DNA of 64,000 nt from JABLTI01 sp035528035 (GCA_035528035.1 DATKZI010000004.1:62001-126000); one strand, 5' to 3'. Numbered from the stretch's first letter, positions 1 through 8,513 are shown. Program-made: numbers and translations. The notes: generated by a model from the letters alone, not told the origin.

Positions 1-35
1 AGTTGATGAAAAAGAAAGATGGAAACACAAAAATT

Positions 36-54
36 TCCTAAAATGAATTTAGGA
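36..54 (-). terminator. hairpin terminator after radA
   Basis: A 7-bp perfect inverted repeat (TCCTAAA at 36-42, TTTAGGA at 48-54, 5-nt loop) lies just past the radA stop. On the minus strand it is followed by a T-rich run, as expected for a 3' end. Confidence 0.5.
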
Positions 55-56
55 TT

Positions 57-1016
57 TCATTTTTGACTATCGGTTATCCCTTTTTCAGTTAAGAAGAAAA
101 CACATTCTCTATCAGGTAATCTCGAGGAATCATACATTCGAGCAATTCTCGCTTGACCACGACCTTTTCTAAGTAAAATTCTTTGGTGTGGTCGATGAGC
201 CCAAGCAAAACCAAGTGCTGGATGTGGTGATTTATCAAATATACTTTCATCAATCGTAGCAATAACTTGATTAGTCACTACGATGGCAATATTGTATTTT
301 TCAACCAAATGTTTTAATGTTTCAGCTAAACGCATAACTGCTTGCTGTCTTGGAACTAATCTTTCATCGCCAATAAATTCAGCTCGAAAATGAGATGCTA
401 TAGAATCTATGATAAAAAGCTTAATGTTCCTTTCTTCGATAAGCTTTTCAGCATTCATTATCAAGAACATTAAGTGATCTGAATTATATGTTCTAGTGAC
501 TGCAATATTCTTTAGAAATTTATTAGGATCCAATCCATTATTAGTAGCAATTTGAAAAATTCTATTAGAAGAAAAAGTGCCTTCTGTATCAATATAGTAA
601 ACTCCACCATTTAGTCCGCCTTGCTCTTCTGGTAATTGAACATTTATTGATAATTGAAAACAAATCTGTGTTTTTCCAGTAGCAAATTCTCCTGAAAGTT
701 CTGTTATCTCCCCTGTGAAAATTCCTCCACCTAATAGATCATTTAATTCTTTAGAACCAGTTGTAATATATTTTTTCTTTTCTTCTAATTCTAATAATTC
801 AGATGCAGTTATTAATTTCTCATCTAAAAGTGAAATTGCTTCTTTGATGATTAATTCTGATTGTTTAATATCTATTTTAAGACGTTCTGATAATTCATCA
901 GGTGTTTGCCAACTAAGAGATTCTATTGTAGTAAATCCAGCTGAATTTAATTTATCAAACAATTCTTTTGTAAGCGATTTTAAATCTTCAAGTTTTTTAT
1001 CAAACAATAACAGCAC
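57..1016 (-). CDS. radA: DNA repair and recombination protein RadA
   Basis: Archaeal RecA/Rad51-family recombinase, which forms filaments on single-stranded DNA and catalyses homologous strand exchange. An N-terminal helix-hairpin-helix domain (about residues 10-65) is followed by the linker, the conserved ITTGSKELNDLLGGGI stretch (about 84-99) and the ATPase core. Walker A is GEFATGKTQ (109-117), with Ala where most RadA have Gly. Walker B is LFIID (200-204). The polymerisation motif FxxA appears as LITA (68-71). The length of about 320 aa is normal for RadA, and the HhH domain argues against RadB. The start is a GTG at 1016; a TTG three codons in, better spaced from the GGTG ribosome binding site, is an alternative. 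The gene looks monocistronic, with a hairpin terminator just past its stop. Confidence 0.95.
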   Translation of the reverse strand: MLLLFDKKLEDLKSLTKELFDKLNSAGFTTIESLSWQTPDELSERLKIDIKQSELIIKEAISLLDEKLITASELLELEEKKKYITTGSKELNDLLGGGIFTGEITELSGEFATGKTQICFQLSINVQLPEEQGGLNGGVYYIDTEGTFSSNRIFQIATNNGLDPNKFLKNIAVTRTYNSDHLMFLIMNAEKLIEERNIKLFIIDSIASHFRAEFIGDERLVPRQQAVMRLAETLKHLVEKYNIAIVVTNQVIATIDESIFDKSPHPALGFAWAHRPHQRILLRKGRGQARIARMYDSSRLPDRECVFFLTEKGITDSQK

Positions 1017-1118
1017 CTTTCATTTATCTTGCTTTGTTCTTTAATAAAGAAATATCCCTATTAATTATTTACTGATTACCTATTTTAAGACCACTTGGAA
1101 TGAAAAAAACAATAAGAA

Positions 1119-1148
1119 CAATCATTGATCAAAAGAAATCAATGATTG
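1119..1148 (-). terminator. 11-bp hairpin terminator
   Basis: Perfect 11-bp inverted repeat (arms 1119-1129 and 1138-1148, 8-nt loop) directly after the stop of the small membrane protein gene at 1159. Read on the minus strand the hairpin is followed by a run of seven T within 20 nt. It separates this gene from radA downstream. Confidence 0.6.
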
Positions 1149-1158
1149 ATGATATCAC

Positions 1159-1509
1159 TTAAGTTTTACCAATAAGACCTGGATATAGAATTAAAATTAA
1201 TATGGTTACAATAACTATAGTAATGAAGAATACAGTCCATATGATGAAAGTATTTCTTATTGTTTCAGGTTTGTCAGCAAGTCGCATTCTCATAGAAATT
1301 GTTACTGCAAACATAATTATTGGTAAAAAGAATGCAGCAAATGTTCGAATATTCAACGCAATATTGAATATAGCAAATATTATATTAACAATGATTAAAA
1401 CGAACCATATTATGGAAGCTAAATCCATAATTCTAAGCTCAAAGGGAAGTTGTTTCCAGTTAGCATATTTTTCTTCCTTTTCTGGTATTGTTTTTCCTGC
1501 ACTGCTCAT
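1159..1509 (-). CDS. small three-helix membrane protein, unknown function
   Basis: A 116-aa protein with a polar N-terminus (about 25 residues), then three strongly hydrophobic segments (about 27-50, 55-73 and 85-113) typical of transmembrane helices. A charged loop containing RMRLADKPETIR lies between helices 2 and 3. No catalytic motif or known family was recognised. It starts with ATG at 1509 and ends at a hairpin terminator. The neighbouring upstream gene on the same strand (1606-2460) also encodes a membrane-anchored protein, but the 96-nt gap leaves co-transcription open. Confidence 0.65.
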   Translation of the reverse strand: MSSAGKTIPEKEEKYANWKQLPFELRIMDLASIIWFVLIIVNIIFAIFNIALNIRTFAAFFLPIIMFAVTISMRMRLADKPETIRNTFIIWTVFFITIVIVTILILILYPGLIGKT

Positions 1510-1605
1510 TTGATATCAACACTCGTATTACTTACTATTTCTTGAAATTTTCTTGATTATCTTTAAATCTTTTGTTGAGATTCTCTTTTTCAAATATATT
1601 GCTTT

Positions 1606-2460
1606 TTAGATTTCTCCGCCTATTAGATCCTTTCGTTTTTTAAATCTATAGACAATAGAACCTACAATTACGATTGAATAGAAAGATATAGTTACCGTTA
1701 ATATGTTCCTAGAATTAATTTCTTCTAAGGGATATAATTCAGCGTTCGTATCAGATAATTTGAAAAAAGCATTCATTATTCTATTTGTAGCTGGCTCAAA
1801 AAAAGAACCTGACATGTAAAAAAGTAATCCATACCATTCACTATTACCATTACGCGCAAGACCATACATTAATGTCATATTCAATGATGGTCCATAAGTT
1901 CTGTAAACAAAAACCTCATAATACCTATCCATTATAGATATTGATTGACTTTTTGAACAAGTAGCAGTATAATTCCAAAATCTTGTAGAACGGTCTGCCT
2001 GTAAATCCTGAGGAAAAATCCACATTGGTGTGGGTGTAGCAATACCTTCTGGCCATTCAAAGAAATGAACCATAAAGAGGTAAATAATATAGGTATCATC
2101 TGCATCGATGTAAAGATGACGAGTATTAAGGTTTTCACTTCCTAAAGCTGTTTCATTATAGACTTCAATAAGTGAAATAACATCAACATGGAATGAACCA
2201 AAGATGGCTGTTTCATTAATCATGTAGAGATATCTTACAGTTAAGGTTCCAGATGAGGCTATTAAACTACCAGTTGTTTGTGTTATATCGTAGATCATAT
2301 ATTGGTCAACAAAAGGGAATGTATCATCTGTTTCTGTTTGATTTTGCCAATAAGTATAGGAATTAATATTTAGTATATTGATCGTCAAGAAACAGAAGAT
2401 AAGAGCAAGTAACTGACTAAATTTTCTTTTTATTTTGGTTTTAAAAATTGATTTAGTCAT
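1606..2460 (-). CDS. membrane-anchored extracellular protein, unknown function
   Basis: A 284-aa protein with a basic N-terminus and hydrophobic signal-anchor (about 14-34), an extracytoplasmic region of about 210 residues rich in Tyr, Thr and Asn, and a C-terminal transmembrane segment (about 252-270) followed by a basic tail (RFKKRKD). This N-in, C-anchored layout is common in archaeal surface proteins. No domain was recognised. It starts with ATG at 2460, back to back with the ABC transporter genes, which begin about 175 nt away on the other strand. Confidence 0.65.
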   Translation of the reverse strand: MTKSIFKTKIKRKFSQLLALIFCFLTINILNINSYTYWQNQTETDDTFPFVDQYMIYDITQTTGSLIASSGTLTVRYLYMINETAIFGSFHVDVISLIEVYNETALGSENLNTRHLYIDADDTYIIYLFMVHFFEWPEGIATPTPMWIFPQDLQADRSTRFWNYTATCSKSQSISIMDRYYEVFVYRTYGPSLNMTLMYGLARNGNSEWYGLLFYMSGSFFEPATNRIMNAFFKLSDTNAELYPLEEINSRNILTVTISFYSIVIVGSIVYRFKKRKDLIGGEI

Positions 2461-2593
2461 AATTTACTCACCATAATTGGTTATCAATAATAATTCCTTT
2501 AGTATTAATAATTTTTCAGAAGGATTTGTATATTTTGTAGCAATCAGAACTATATGTTTCTTTCTAGATAACTAAAAAGAAATTTAACCTACC

Positions 2594-2604
2594 AATATAT
2601 ATAC
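2594..2604 (+). promoter_or_regulatory. TATA box of the ABC exporter genes
   Basis: The A/T octamer region AATATATATAC sits 32-42 nt before the ATG at 2636. A transcript starting about 25 nt downstream would have a leader of about 10 nt, so the ATG at 2636 fits better than the TTG at 2621. Confidence 0.4.
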
Positions 2605-2635
2605 ATTCAACATAATATTATTGGACGGTATCAAA

Positions 2636-3586
2636 ATGGATCCATTGATAAAAGTTGAATACTTGTCAAAAATCTATGGTCGTTATATTTCACGAGCACG
2701 AGTAACCTCTTTACGGAACCTAAATTTTTCAATTAATAAAGGTGAACGAATTTGTTTATTTGGACCAAATGGTGCAGGAAAATCAACTATTATGAAAGCA
2801 ATTATGGGTCTTGTAAAACCAACATCTGGAAGAGTTTTAATCAATAATGTTAATGTCCAGCAAAGTAAAATCAAAACAAAAAAAATGATTGGTTATTTAC
2901 CTTCGGACCTTAATTTCTATCTAACTACTCCTTGTAAAGAATCCCTATACCATTTTGGATTGTTAAGAGGGCTATCAAGGAAAGAAGCAAAAGAAGAGTC
3001 AGAGAGATTACTTGAAACAATTGGTTTAGAAAAGTGGTGGGATATACCACCTAAATTAATGTCTTCTGGTATGCGTCAAAGATTCAGCTTAGCAATGGCT
3101 ATTATAGGTGACCCTGAAATAATTTTATTTGATGAACCTATATCGTTCATTGATGTTCAAGGGAAAATGAAAATTTACCAATTAGTTCATGATTATGTTA
3201 CCACTTCTCCTAAAACAGTGATAATGTCCACCCACAATATTCAAGATGCGCTAATAATGAGCGATCGTTTAATTGTTATGGATAGAGGACAAATCATTAT
3301 CGATGGACCAATAACAGAAGTTATAAAAGACCGATGTAAATCTATGGAAATAATTTTGGCAGATTCACAACCCAATTATGATGCTATTAAAAAAGCTTTA
3401 GTGGAGAGAAATTATGAAATTTCAGGGAGAAAAATACTCATTCATGCTGATAATGCTTTACAGATAAGTATTGACATAATCAATCAACTACAATTTAATG
3501 GAATCCCAATTTTTTCCTATAGACCTTTTGTAGAACAGAGAAGAATGTCAAATGAGCAAGAAAAAACAATTGGAGGAAAACAATAA
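2636..3586 (+). CDS. ABC transporter ATP-binding protein
   Basis: Nucleotide-binding subunit of an ABC-2-type exporter. It binds and hydrolyses ATP to drive the permease encoded next. Walker A is GPNGAGKST, the signature loop is degenerate (MSSGMRQR in place of LSGGQ), and Walker B is IILFDEP followed by the D-loop FID. The H-loop His is in MSTHN. A C-terminal extension of about 80 residues follows the ATPase core, as in many exporters of this class. ATG at 2636 is preferred over TTG at 2621 because of the TATA box spacing. The stop overlaps the start of the permease by one base (TAATG), with a GGAGG ribosome binding site at 3572-3576, so the two genes are translationally coupled. The substrate cannot be read from sequence. 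Confidence 0.92.
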   Translation: MDPLIKVEYLSKIYGRYISRARVTSLRNLNFSINKGERICLFGPNGAGKSTIMKAIMGLVKPTSGRVLINNVNVQQSKIKTKKMIGYLPSDLNFYLTTPCKESLYHFGLLRGLSRKEAKEESERLLETIGLEKWWDIPPKLMSSGMRQRFSLAMAIIGDPEIILFDEPISFIDVQGKMKIYQLVHDYVTTSPKTVIMSTHNIQDALIMSDRLIVMDRGQIIIDGPITEVIKDRCKSMEIILADSQPNYDAIKKALVERNYEISGRKILIHADNALQISIDIINQLQFNGIPIFSYRPFVEQRRMSNEQEKTIGGKQ

Positions 3587-4476
3587 TGGAAAAATCACAG
3601 GAAAAAAATCAAGAAAAGGTACAATTCTTCTCAAGAGTACTTTTCTATTTATCTGAGCGACCTATTCATCTGGAATTTAGAGAGATTTGGTATATTTTTC
3701 GTTTCGAATTCAAACGATTAATTTTTACGATAAAATTCTTTATCGCTCTTTCATTAGTTTTACTTCCAGCAGTAATTTTTCTCAACTCAATCTCGAGTGA
3801 TTATGAAGCATTGATTTTAGATATGGGTATAGCTAAATTCCAAAAATTCTGTGCATCAGGTTTTACTATTATTGGGCAATTCCTATTACAAATGATTGGT
3901 ATAATGTTAGTTCTTGATGGTTTTGGTAAAAGTGCAAATGATAGTATGAATCGCTATTTTGCTTTGCCTGTAAGAAAAGCCAATATCTTTAGAGGACATT
4001 TGTTAGCGGTAATATCAGGAGTTATCATTACTGGAATTTTAGGTATAATAATTTTTGATTTGATACTTTGGATTTGGACAGGTGTTTCTATAACATTTAT
4101 TCTTATGATTAAAGCATTCTTTCTAACCATAATAGGGGCATTACTTGCAATAATGATCACTTTGCTATTTATTATCATAGCAAATTTCTTTAATTTTTCA
4201 AGTTCAATAGCGATAATTCCAACATTATTTCTTTTCTATATAATACCATTCTTAGTTAACTTTGTAACCCAATTTGTTTATAGTGTTCCTAAAGCATATG
4301 AATGGACTTTTATGTATCATTTAGCTGTGATAACAGATTTCTGGATTCAACCACAAAATGGTTTACAGACAATCTTAGATTGGAAAGCTAAAAGAAGAGC
4401 TTGGTTAATAATTTCACTTATTGCCTATCAAAGTGAATTATATTCAATGCTGATCTTTACAAATAGTGAAAAATAA
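3586..4476 (+). CDS. ABC-2 type transporter permease
   Basis: Integral membrane partner of the preceding ATPase. The 296-aa chain has about six hydrophobic segments (roughly 55-75, 100-120, 140-170, 175-205, 210-235, 270-290) in the usual ABC-2 permease pattern. The first about 50 residues are cytoplasmic and charged. The last segment is weakly hydrophobic and interrupted by polar residues (AYQSELYSM), so the C-terminus may be shortened or altered compared with typical members. The start overlaps the stop of the ATPase gene. It ends 25 nt from the convergent malic enzyme gene. Confidence 0.85.
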   Translation: MEKSQEKNQEKVQFFSRVLFYLSERPIHLEFREIWYIFRFEFKRLIFTIKFFIALSLVLLPAVIFLNSISSDYEALILDMGIAKFQKFCASGFTIIGQFLLQMIGIMLVLDGFGKSANDSMNRYFALPVRKANIFRGHLLAVISGVIITGILGIIIFDLILWIWTGVSITFILMIKAFFLTIIGALLAIMITLLFIIIANFFNFSSSIAIIPTLFLFYIIPFLVNFVTQFVYSVPKAYEWTFMYHLAVITDFWIQPQNGLQTILDWKAKRRAWLIISLIAYQSELYSMLIFTNSEK

Positions 4477-4501
4477 AAAAAAGAGAAAAAGGGTAATTGG
4501 T

Positions 4502-5878
4502 TTATATTCGTTTTTTAATAAACCCATCATCCATCATTTTCTTAGTCAAATCGCGAGAATATTTGATTCGTTCTTCTGCCATTTTATAAAGTTCAGATTC
4601 TTCCATTTCAATACGGGCAATTCCTTGCTCTATTGCTTTCATACCAACAGCAGTAGCTTCAATTGGATAAACTTCCCATTGATCCATTTTAGGAGTAATA
4701 TAGTCAGCAGTTAAACCAGTTTTCTCCGCAACACCAACTAGGGCATGAGCTGCAGCAATACACATTTCATCAGTGATGGTCTTTGCTTGAACATCTAAAG
4801 CACCTCTGAAAATCGCTGGGAATCCTAAGCTATTATTAACTTGGTTTGGAAAGTCGCTTCTACCTGTACCAATAACCTTAGCACCAGCTTCTTTTGCGTC
4901 CCACGGCCAAATTTCAGGTAAAGGATTAGCACAAGCATAAACAATAGCATCTTTAGCCATAAGAGAAACCCATTCTTTCTTAATAGTACCAGGTTCAGAT
5001 TTAGCAGCTGAAATAAGAATATCAGCTCCTTTTGTAGCTACTCCAAAATCACCTGAAAGCCCTTCGCCATTAGTTTTTTGAGCAAGATCATATTTGAAAG
5101 TATCATAATCTTTCTCTTCAATAATATCTGCTCGATCTTTGGTTATAATACCTGTGGAATCACACATAACAATGTTTTTGGGATCGACTCCAGCAGCAAT
5201 CATCAAATAAGCAGTACGAGTATTTGCTGATCCAACACCAAGCATAGCGATTTTAGCTTGAGATAATTCTTTACCAACAAATTTTAGACCGCCTAGTAAA
5301 CCAGCTAAAATTACTGTTGCTGTTCCTTGAGCATCATCATGAAAAACAGGGATAGTAACTTCGGGATCTTTTCTAAGTGTTTCTAGAACTTTATAACATT
5401 TAGGTTTAGATATATCTTCTAGATTAATACCACCAAAAGAAGGTTGGATTAATTTAACTGTACGAATAATATCTTCAGGATCTTTGGTATCTAAGCAAAT
5501 TGGGGTAGCATCAACACCACCAAGATATTTGAAAAGCATGCATTTACCATCCATTACAGGCATAGCAGCTTCTGGTCCTATATCTCCTAATCCAAGGACA
5601 CGTGTCCCATCGGAAACAACAGCAACCATATTTGATTTATTCGTATATTTATAAACATCTTCCTTATTAGCTTTAATCGCTAAACATGGAGCAGCAACAC
5701 CAGGAGTATACCAAACACTAAATGCATCAAACCCCCATATAGATGCTTTAGGAACGGTTTGCATTTTTCCTTGATAGTAGGGGTGCAATTTCATTGCATC
5801 AGCAGCTGGTTGTTTAGCTTTAGCTAAGAGCTCTTCTTTAGTGACTTTTTTATCTGTCAATTTCGAGTAACATCTCAC
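4502..5878 (-). CDS. NAD(P)-dependent malic enzyme
   Basis: Oxidative decarboxylation of malate to pyruvate with reduction of NAD(P), linking C4 acids to pyruvate in central metabolism. The short prokaryotic form is recognised by VSDGTRVLGLGDIGPEA and MDGK in the N-terminal half, INLEDISKP and FHDDAQGTA (metal and substrate binding) in the middle, and a Rossmann fold with GVGSANTR. The normally conserved glycine-rich GxGxAG loop reads GVGSAN. At 458 aa it is slightly longer than typical (about 400-440 aa), mainly at the N-terminus. It starts with ATG at 5878. The cofactor preference (NAD or NADP) cannot be decided by eye. It is convergent with the ABC permease gene and has no obvious operon partner. 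Confidence 0.93.
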   Translation of the reverse strand: MRCYSKLTDKKVTKEELLAKAKQPAADAMKLHPYYQGKMQTVPKASIWGFDAFSVWYTPGVAAPCLAIKANKEDVYKYTNKSNMVAVVSDGTRVLGLGDIGPEAAMPVMDGKCMLFKYLGGVDATPICLDTKDPEDIIRTVKLIQPSFGGINLEDISKPKCYKVLETLRKDPEVTIPVFHDDAQGTATVILAGLLGGLKFVGKELSQAKIAMLGVGSANTRTAYLMIAAGVDPKNIVMCDSTGIITKDRADIIEEKDYDTFKYDLAQKTNGEGLSGDFGVATKGADILISAAKSEPGTIKKEWVSLMAKDAIVYACANPLPEIWPWDAKEAGAKVIGTGRSDFPNQVNNSLGFPAIFRGALDVQAKTITDEMCIAAAHALVGVAEKTGLTADYITPKMDQWEVYPIEATAVGMKAIEQGIARIEMEESELYKMAEERIKYSRDLTKKMMDDGFIKKRI

Positions 5879-6071
5879 AAAGTTATTTTGTTGAAATGTG
5901 ATTGAACTTATATATAAAAGTTAGTAGTTTTGCAAAATTGCCTTTTAATATTTAAATAGGTTTTAAAATAGATAGGATAATCTTTTATCAAAAAAAGAGA
6001 AATGCTTAAAACAGATAAGTGAAAAAAAATAGGTGCTAGGATTACTAGTCGGGGTAGCCTAGCCTGGTTAC

Positions 6072-6103
6072 GGATGTCCATGCTTTGTTCATTCGCTAGA
6101 ATG
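6072..6103 (+). other. probable D-arm intron of the tRNA(CAT)
   Basis: Removing 32 nt restores a normal D arm (GCC, loop with GG, GGC) and joins it directly to G26 and the anticodon stem. Three registers (6072-6103, 6073-6104, 6074-6105) give the same mature sequence because GG repeats at both ends. The inner hairpin is CATTC/GAATG with loop GCTA (6090-6103). A second bulge is not obvious, so this would be a relaxed, non-canonical splice motif. Confidence 0.55.
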
Positions 6104-6118
6104 GGCGTCGGACTCATA

Positions 6119-6154
6119 ATCAAATCGATAATTTAGGGCCAGATTTGATGAGAC
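6119..6154 (+). other. canonical anticodon-loop intron (bulge-helix-bulge)
   Basis: The fold is a textbook archaeal splice motif. Outer helix TCGGA/TCCGA, 3-nt bulge ACA cut before A6155, central 4-bp helix CTCA/TGAG, 3-nt bulge TAA cut after A6118, and inner helix TCAAATC/GATTTGA (7 bp). Splicing at 37/38 yields an unbroken anticodon arm. Confidence 0.85.
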
Positions 6155-6234
6155 ATCCGAAGGTCGCGGGATCAAAGCCCGCCCCCGACACCATTTTACT
6201 TTTTATGGTAAGTAATATAGTAGAACTAAAATTG

Positions 6235-6927
6235 TTATTTAGAGCATTTAGCAAAAGATTTCTCAAAATCCTTGCCGGAAAAGAAATTGAGTACCAAAAT
6301 TAATGCATGAGATAAATTGGTAATATCATCAAAAGAAGAAGTAGAGAGACTTTCAGTAATAAGCTCAGAATACTTGACAAAGACATCTGTGAATCGTACA
6401 TCCACTGAATTGGTAATTGTTAACATGGTATTCGATAAACAATCAATGTTTGGTTCAGGAATTCCTAACTCTAAACTAAGTATTTTTGCTAAAATAGGAA
6501 ACATGCGCTGGGAACTTTCAGAGGTATAATCCAATTGTTTTTTATTACTATTTATGAATAATTTAGCTGAACGACCGTATAATGTTTCAGATGCAGTTTG
6601 CCCCTTTTTTATCCGTCTTCCAGCTTCTATTACAATATTGTGTTTAATCAAAACATCAAGATATTTGTATAATGTCTTACTTTTTCGCTTCAGCTTGTCT
6701 TTAAGTTCATCTTTTTCCTTTTTAGTTAAATCCATTTCATCAATATTTTTCACGATGATTTTGTTATATTCAATCTCTAAATCTCTTACTGTCATAGGCC
6801 CTTTACGTAGTGCAATAATTATAGGATAGTATTTCGAATCATCTATTATTGCCCAATCATCTTCATTTACCATTCGTATTATTTCTTCCTTAGCACTAAT
6901 TACATCTTGATATAACACAACATTCAC
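6235..6927 (-). CDS. winged-helix transcriptional regulator (ArsR/PadR-like)
   Basis: A 230-aa protein whose residues about 25-125 look like a winged-helix DNA-binding domain: helix-turn-helix around ALRKGPMTVRDLEIEYN, a charged helix, then the recognition helix TLYKYLDVLIKHNIVIEAGR and a wing with a Tyr-Gly-Arg-Ser turn. The C-terminal half is helical and could dimerise or bind a ligand. It is transcribed divergently from an MFS exporter, with a 20-bp palindrome between them that contains the exporter's TATA region. This is the classic layout of a local repressor controlling an efflux pump and itself. The effector is unknown. Confidence 0.75.
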   Translation of the reverse strand: MNVVLYQDVISAKEEIIRMVNEDDWAIIDDSKYYPIIIALRKGPMTVRDLEIEYNKIIVKNIDEMDLTKKEKDELKDKLKRKSKTLYKYLDVLIKHNIVIEAGRRIKKGQTASETLYGRSAKLFINSNKKQLDYTSESSQRMFPILAKILSLELGIPEPNIDCLSNTMLTITNSVDVRFTDVFVKYSELITESLSTSSFDDITNLSHALILVLNFFSGKDFEKSFAKCSK

Positions 6928-7024
6928 CTATATATTCAATATATTACTTCAAGTCGCTATTAAATTTTTCTTTACTCTTGGAAAAATAATTCTTCAATTA
7001 TAGAAATATTAATATATGGTTTTG

Positions 7025-7052
7025 GAGAAATGTTTCTCTATATATAGAGAAA
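7025..7052. promoter_or_regulatory. palindromic operator overlapping the MFS promoter
   Basis: A perfect 20-bp palindrome (TTTCTC, TATATATA, GAGAAA; 7033-7052) overlaps a second one (GAGAAA-TG-TTTCTC; 7025-7038), giving three GAGAAA half-sites in 28 bp. The central TATATATA is a plausible TATA box about 30 nt before the exporter's ATG, so a bound repressor would block TBP. Confidence 0.6.
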
Positions 7053-7070
7053 ATTAACAGTTGAGTTATT

Positions 7071-8432
7071 ATGGCCGCAGTAGTAATAGAAGAATCAAAA
7101 GAAATATCATCTAATATGAAGGGATTTATATTTTTCTTTTCAGGGCAATTAGTTTCAATATTAGGGTCAAGTATAATTCAATTTGTAATTACATGGTGGA
7201 TTACAGTAGAAACACAAAGTGCGCTTCTTTTATCACTATCGATGTTTATAGGGTTTATACCAATAATAATTCTTACACCTATTGCAGGAGTATTTGTTGA
7301 TCGTTGGAATATGAAAGCACTTATAGCAATAGTTGATTTTCTTCAAGCAGCTGTAACAGTTGTTTTGATAGTGCTTTTTATTTTCAATATTGTTACCATA
7401 CCAATTGTATTTATTTTTACAGCTATGAGAGGAATCTTCCAAGCATTTCATCAGCCAGCTGTACAAGCGTTAATTCCAATAATGGTTCCAAGAAAACATC
7501 TAAGTCGAATGAATAGTGTTAGTTATTTATTTACCAGTGTTATTTTTCTTGTAGGACCAATTTTTGGGGCATTTTTGAATAGTCTTTGGGATATTAAGTA
7601 CATACTATGGATAGATATGATTACTTTTGGAATAGCTCTTATTCCACTGTTAATTATTAAAATACCAAGAGTACAGAAAGTTGAAGCGGTTGTAAAAGAA
7701 AAGAGAAAATTCTTTACAGATTTCAAAGAAGGAATTGTATTCATCAAAAATAAAAAAGGGTTATTACCTTTACTTGGAGCATTTTCCATAGCAAATCTAT
7801 TCATAATGCCCCTGTTTACATTGCTAAATCTTTACGTGTATACTAATCATGGAGGTAATGAAAACAATCTAGCATTTGTATTAGCATTTAATCAAATTGG
7901 TACAATCATTGGTTCAATAGTTTTCATAATTTGGAAAGGTTTCAAGAAAAAAATACATGGGGTTTCTATTGGAATATTCTTCATGTATGTTGGCTTCATT
8001 ACTATAGCTTTTACTCCAATAGGAATGTTCTGGTTCATGGGCATAGGATTTCTCATTATTGGTTTAATGTTACCGGTTGCGAATATTTCGAGCCAAACAA
8101 TATGGCAAGCATTAGTACCAAAAGAAATGCTAGGAAGGGTTATGTCAGTTAGGGCAGCAATTGCTCAATTCATATCTCCTTTAGGCATGATTCTTAGTGG
8201 ACTAATAGCTGAAGTAGTGGATATCAAGTATGTCTTCCTAGGTTCAGCTGCTTTAGGTTTGTGTGGATTAATATTTATGTTTATTTTCACACCAGCACGT
8301 CATGTAGAACAAGGAATAAATTATGAAGAGGAACCTCAAATGAAACTAAAAATTCTAGAGATACCTATTTTGGATCCAGATCAAACATTTGAAGAATATC
8401 CACCAAATATTGCTAAACCAGCAGTAGAGTAA
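7071..8432 (+). CDS. MFS transporter, probable drug exporter
   Basis: A 453-aa major facilitator with about 12 hydrophobic segments in two six-helix halves separated by a basic cytoplasmic loop near residues 205-225 (VQKVEAVVKEKRKFF). The loop between helices 2 and 3 carries the family motif as GVFVDRWNMK. The helix preceding FHQPAVQALIPIMVPRKHLSRMNS resembles macrolide or multidrug exporters of the MFS. A hydrophilic tail of about 45 residues follows the last helix. The adjacent divergent regulator and palindromic operator support an inducible efflux role. The substrate is not predictable. Confidence 0.88.
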   Translation: MAAVVIEESKEISSNMKGFIFFFSGQLVSILGSSIIQFVITWWITVETQSALLLSLSMFIGFIPIIILTPIAGVFVDRWNMKALIAIVDFLQAAVTVVLIVLFIFNIVTIPIVFIFTAMRGIFQAFHQPAVQALIPIMVPRKHLSRMNSVSYLFTSVIFLVGPIFGAFLNSLWDIKYILWIDMITFGIALIPLLIIKIPRVQKVEAVVKEKRKFFTDFKEGIVFIKNKKGLLPLLGAFSIANLFIMPLFTLLNLYVYTNHGGNENNLAFVLAFNQIGTIIGSIVFIIWKGFKKKIHGVSIGIFFMYVGFITIAFTPIGMFWFMGIGFLIIGLMLPVANISSQTIWQALVPKEMLGRVMSVRAAIAQFISPLGMILSGLIAEVVDIKYVFLGSAALGLCGLIFMFIFTPARHVEQGINYEEEPQMKLKILEIPILDPDQTFEEYPPNIAKPAVE

Positions 8433-8480
8433 ATTATGCTTGAATAGTATATTAAAATCTTGATCAAACCTCCACTAACA

Positions 8481-8506
8481 GTCGTGGGATAGAAATATTC
8501 CACGAC
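8481..8506. terminator. bidirectional terminator hairpin
   Basis: Ten-bp stem with one G-T pair (arms 8481-8490 and 8497-8506, loop AGAAAT) between the converging MFS and ATC-hydrolase-like genes. Confidence 0.6.
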
Positions 8507-8513
8507 CTAATTA

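Larger units (their letters stand above)
6048..6193 (+). tRNA. intron-containing tRNA with CAT anticodon (elongator Met, or Ile2)
   Basis: The acceptor stem pairs GTCGGGG (6048-6054) with CCCCGAC (6183-6189). The discriminator is A6190 and CCA (6191-6193) is encoded. The T arm is GCGGG-loop-CCCGC (6166-6182). The anticodon arm is TCGGA CTCATAA TCCGA with the anticodon at 6115-6117, interrupted at the canonical 37/38 position by a 36-nt intron (6119-6154). The D arm is also interrupted: GCC (6057-6059) finds its partner GGC only if about 32 nt (6072-6103 or an equivalent register) are removed. The G1-C72 pair and ordinary anticodon stem exclude the initiator. Elongator Met and agmatidine-dependent Ile2 share this anticodon and cannot be told apart with certainty. 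Confidence 0.88.

Noticed and set aside
715..1044. Plus-strand open frame of 109 codons over radA
   Set aside because: Antisense to the conserved radA coding sequence, no recognisable domain.
2621..2635. TTG at 2621 as start of the ABC ATPase
   Set aside because: It would lie upstream of or at the transcript start predicted from the TATA box at 2594-2604; ATG at 2636 fits the domain start and promoter.
6048..6193. Initiator tRNA assignment for the intron-containing tRNA(CAT)
   Set aside because: It has G1-C72 and lacks the three G-C pairs in the anticodon stem, both of which the tRNA at 56597 has.
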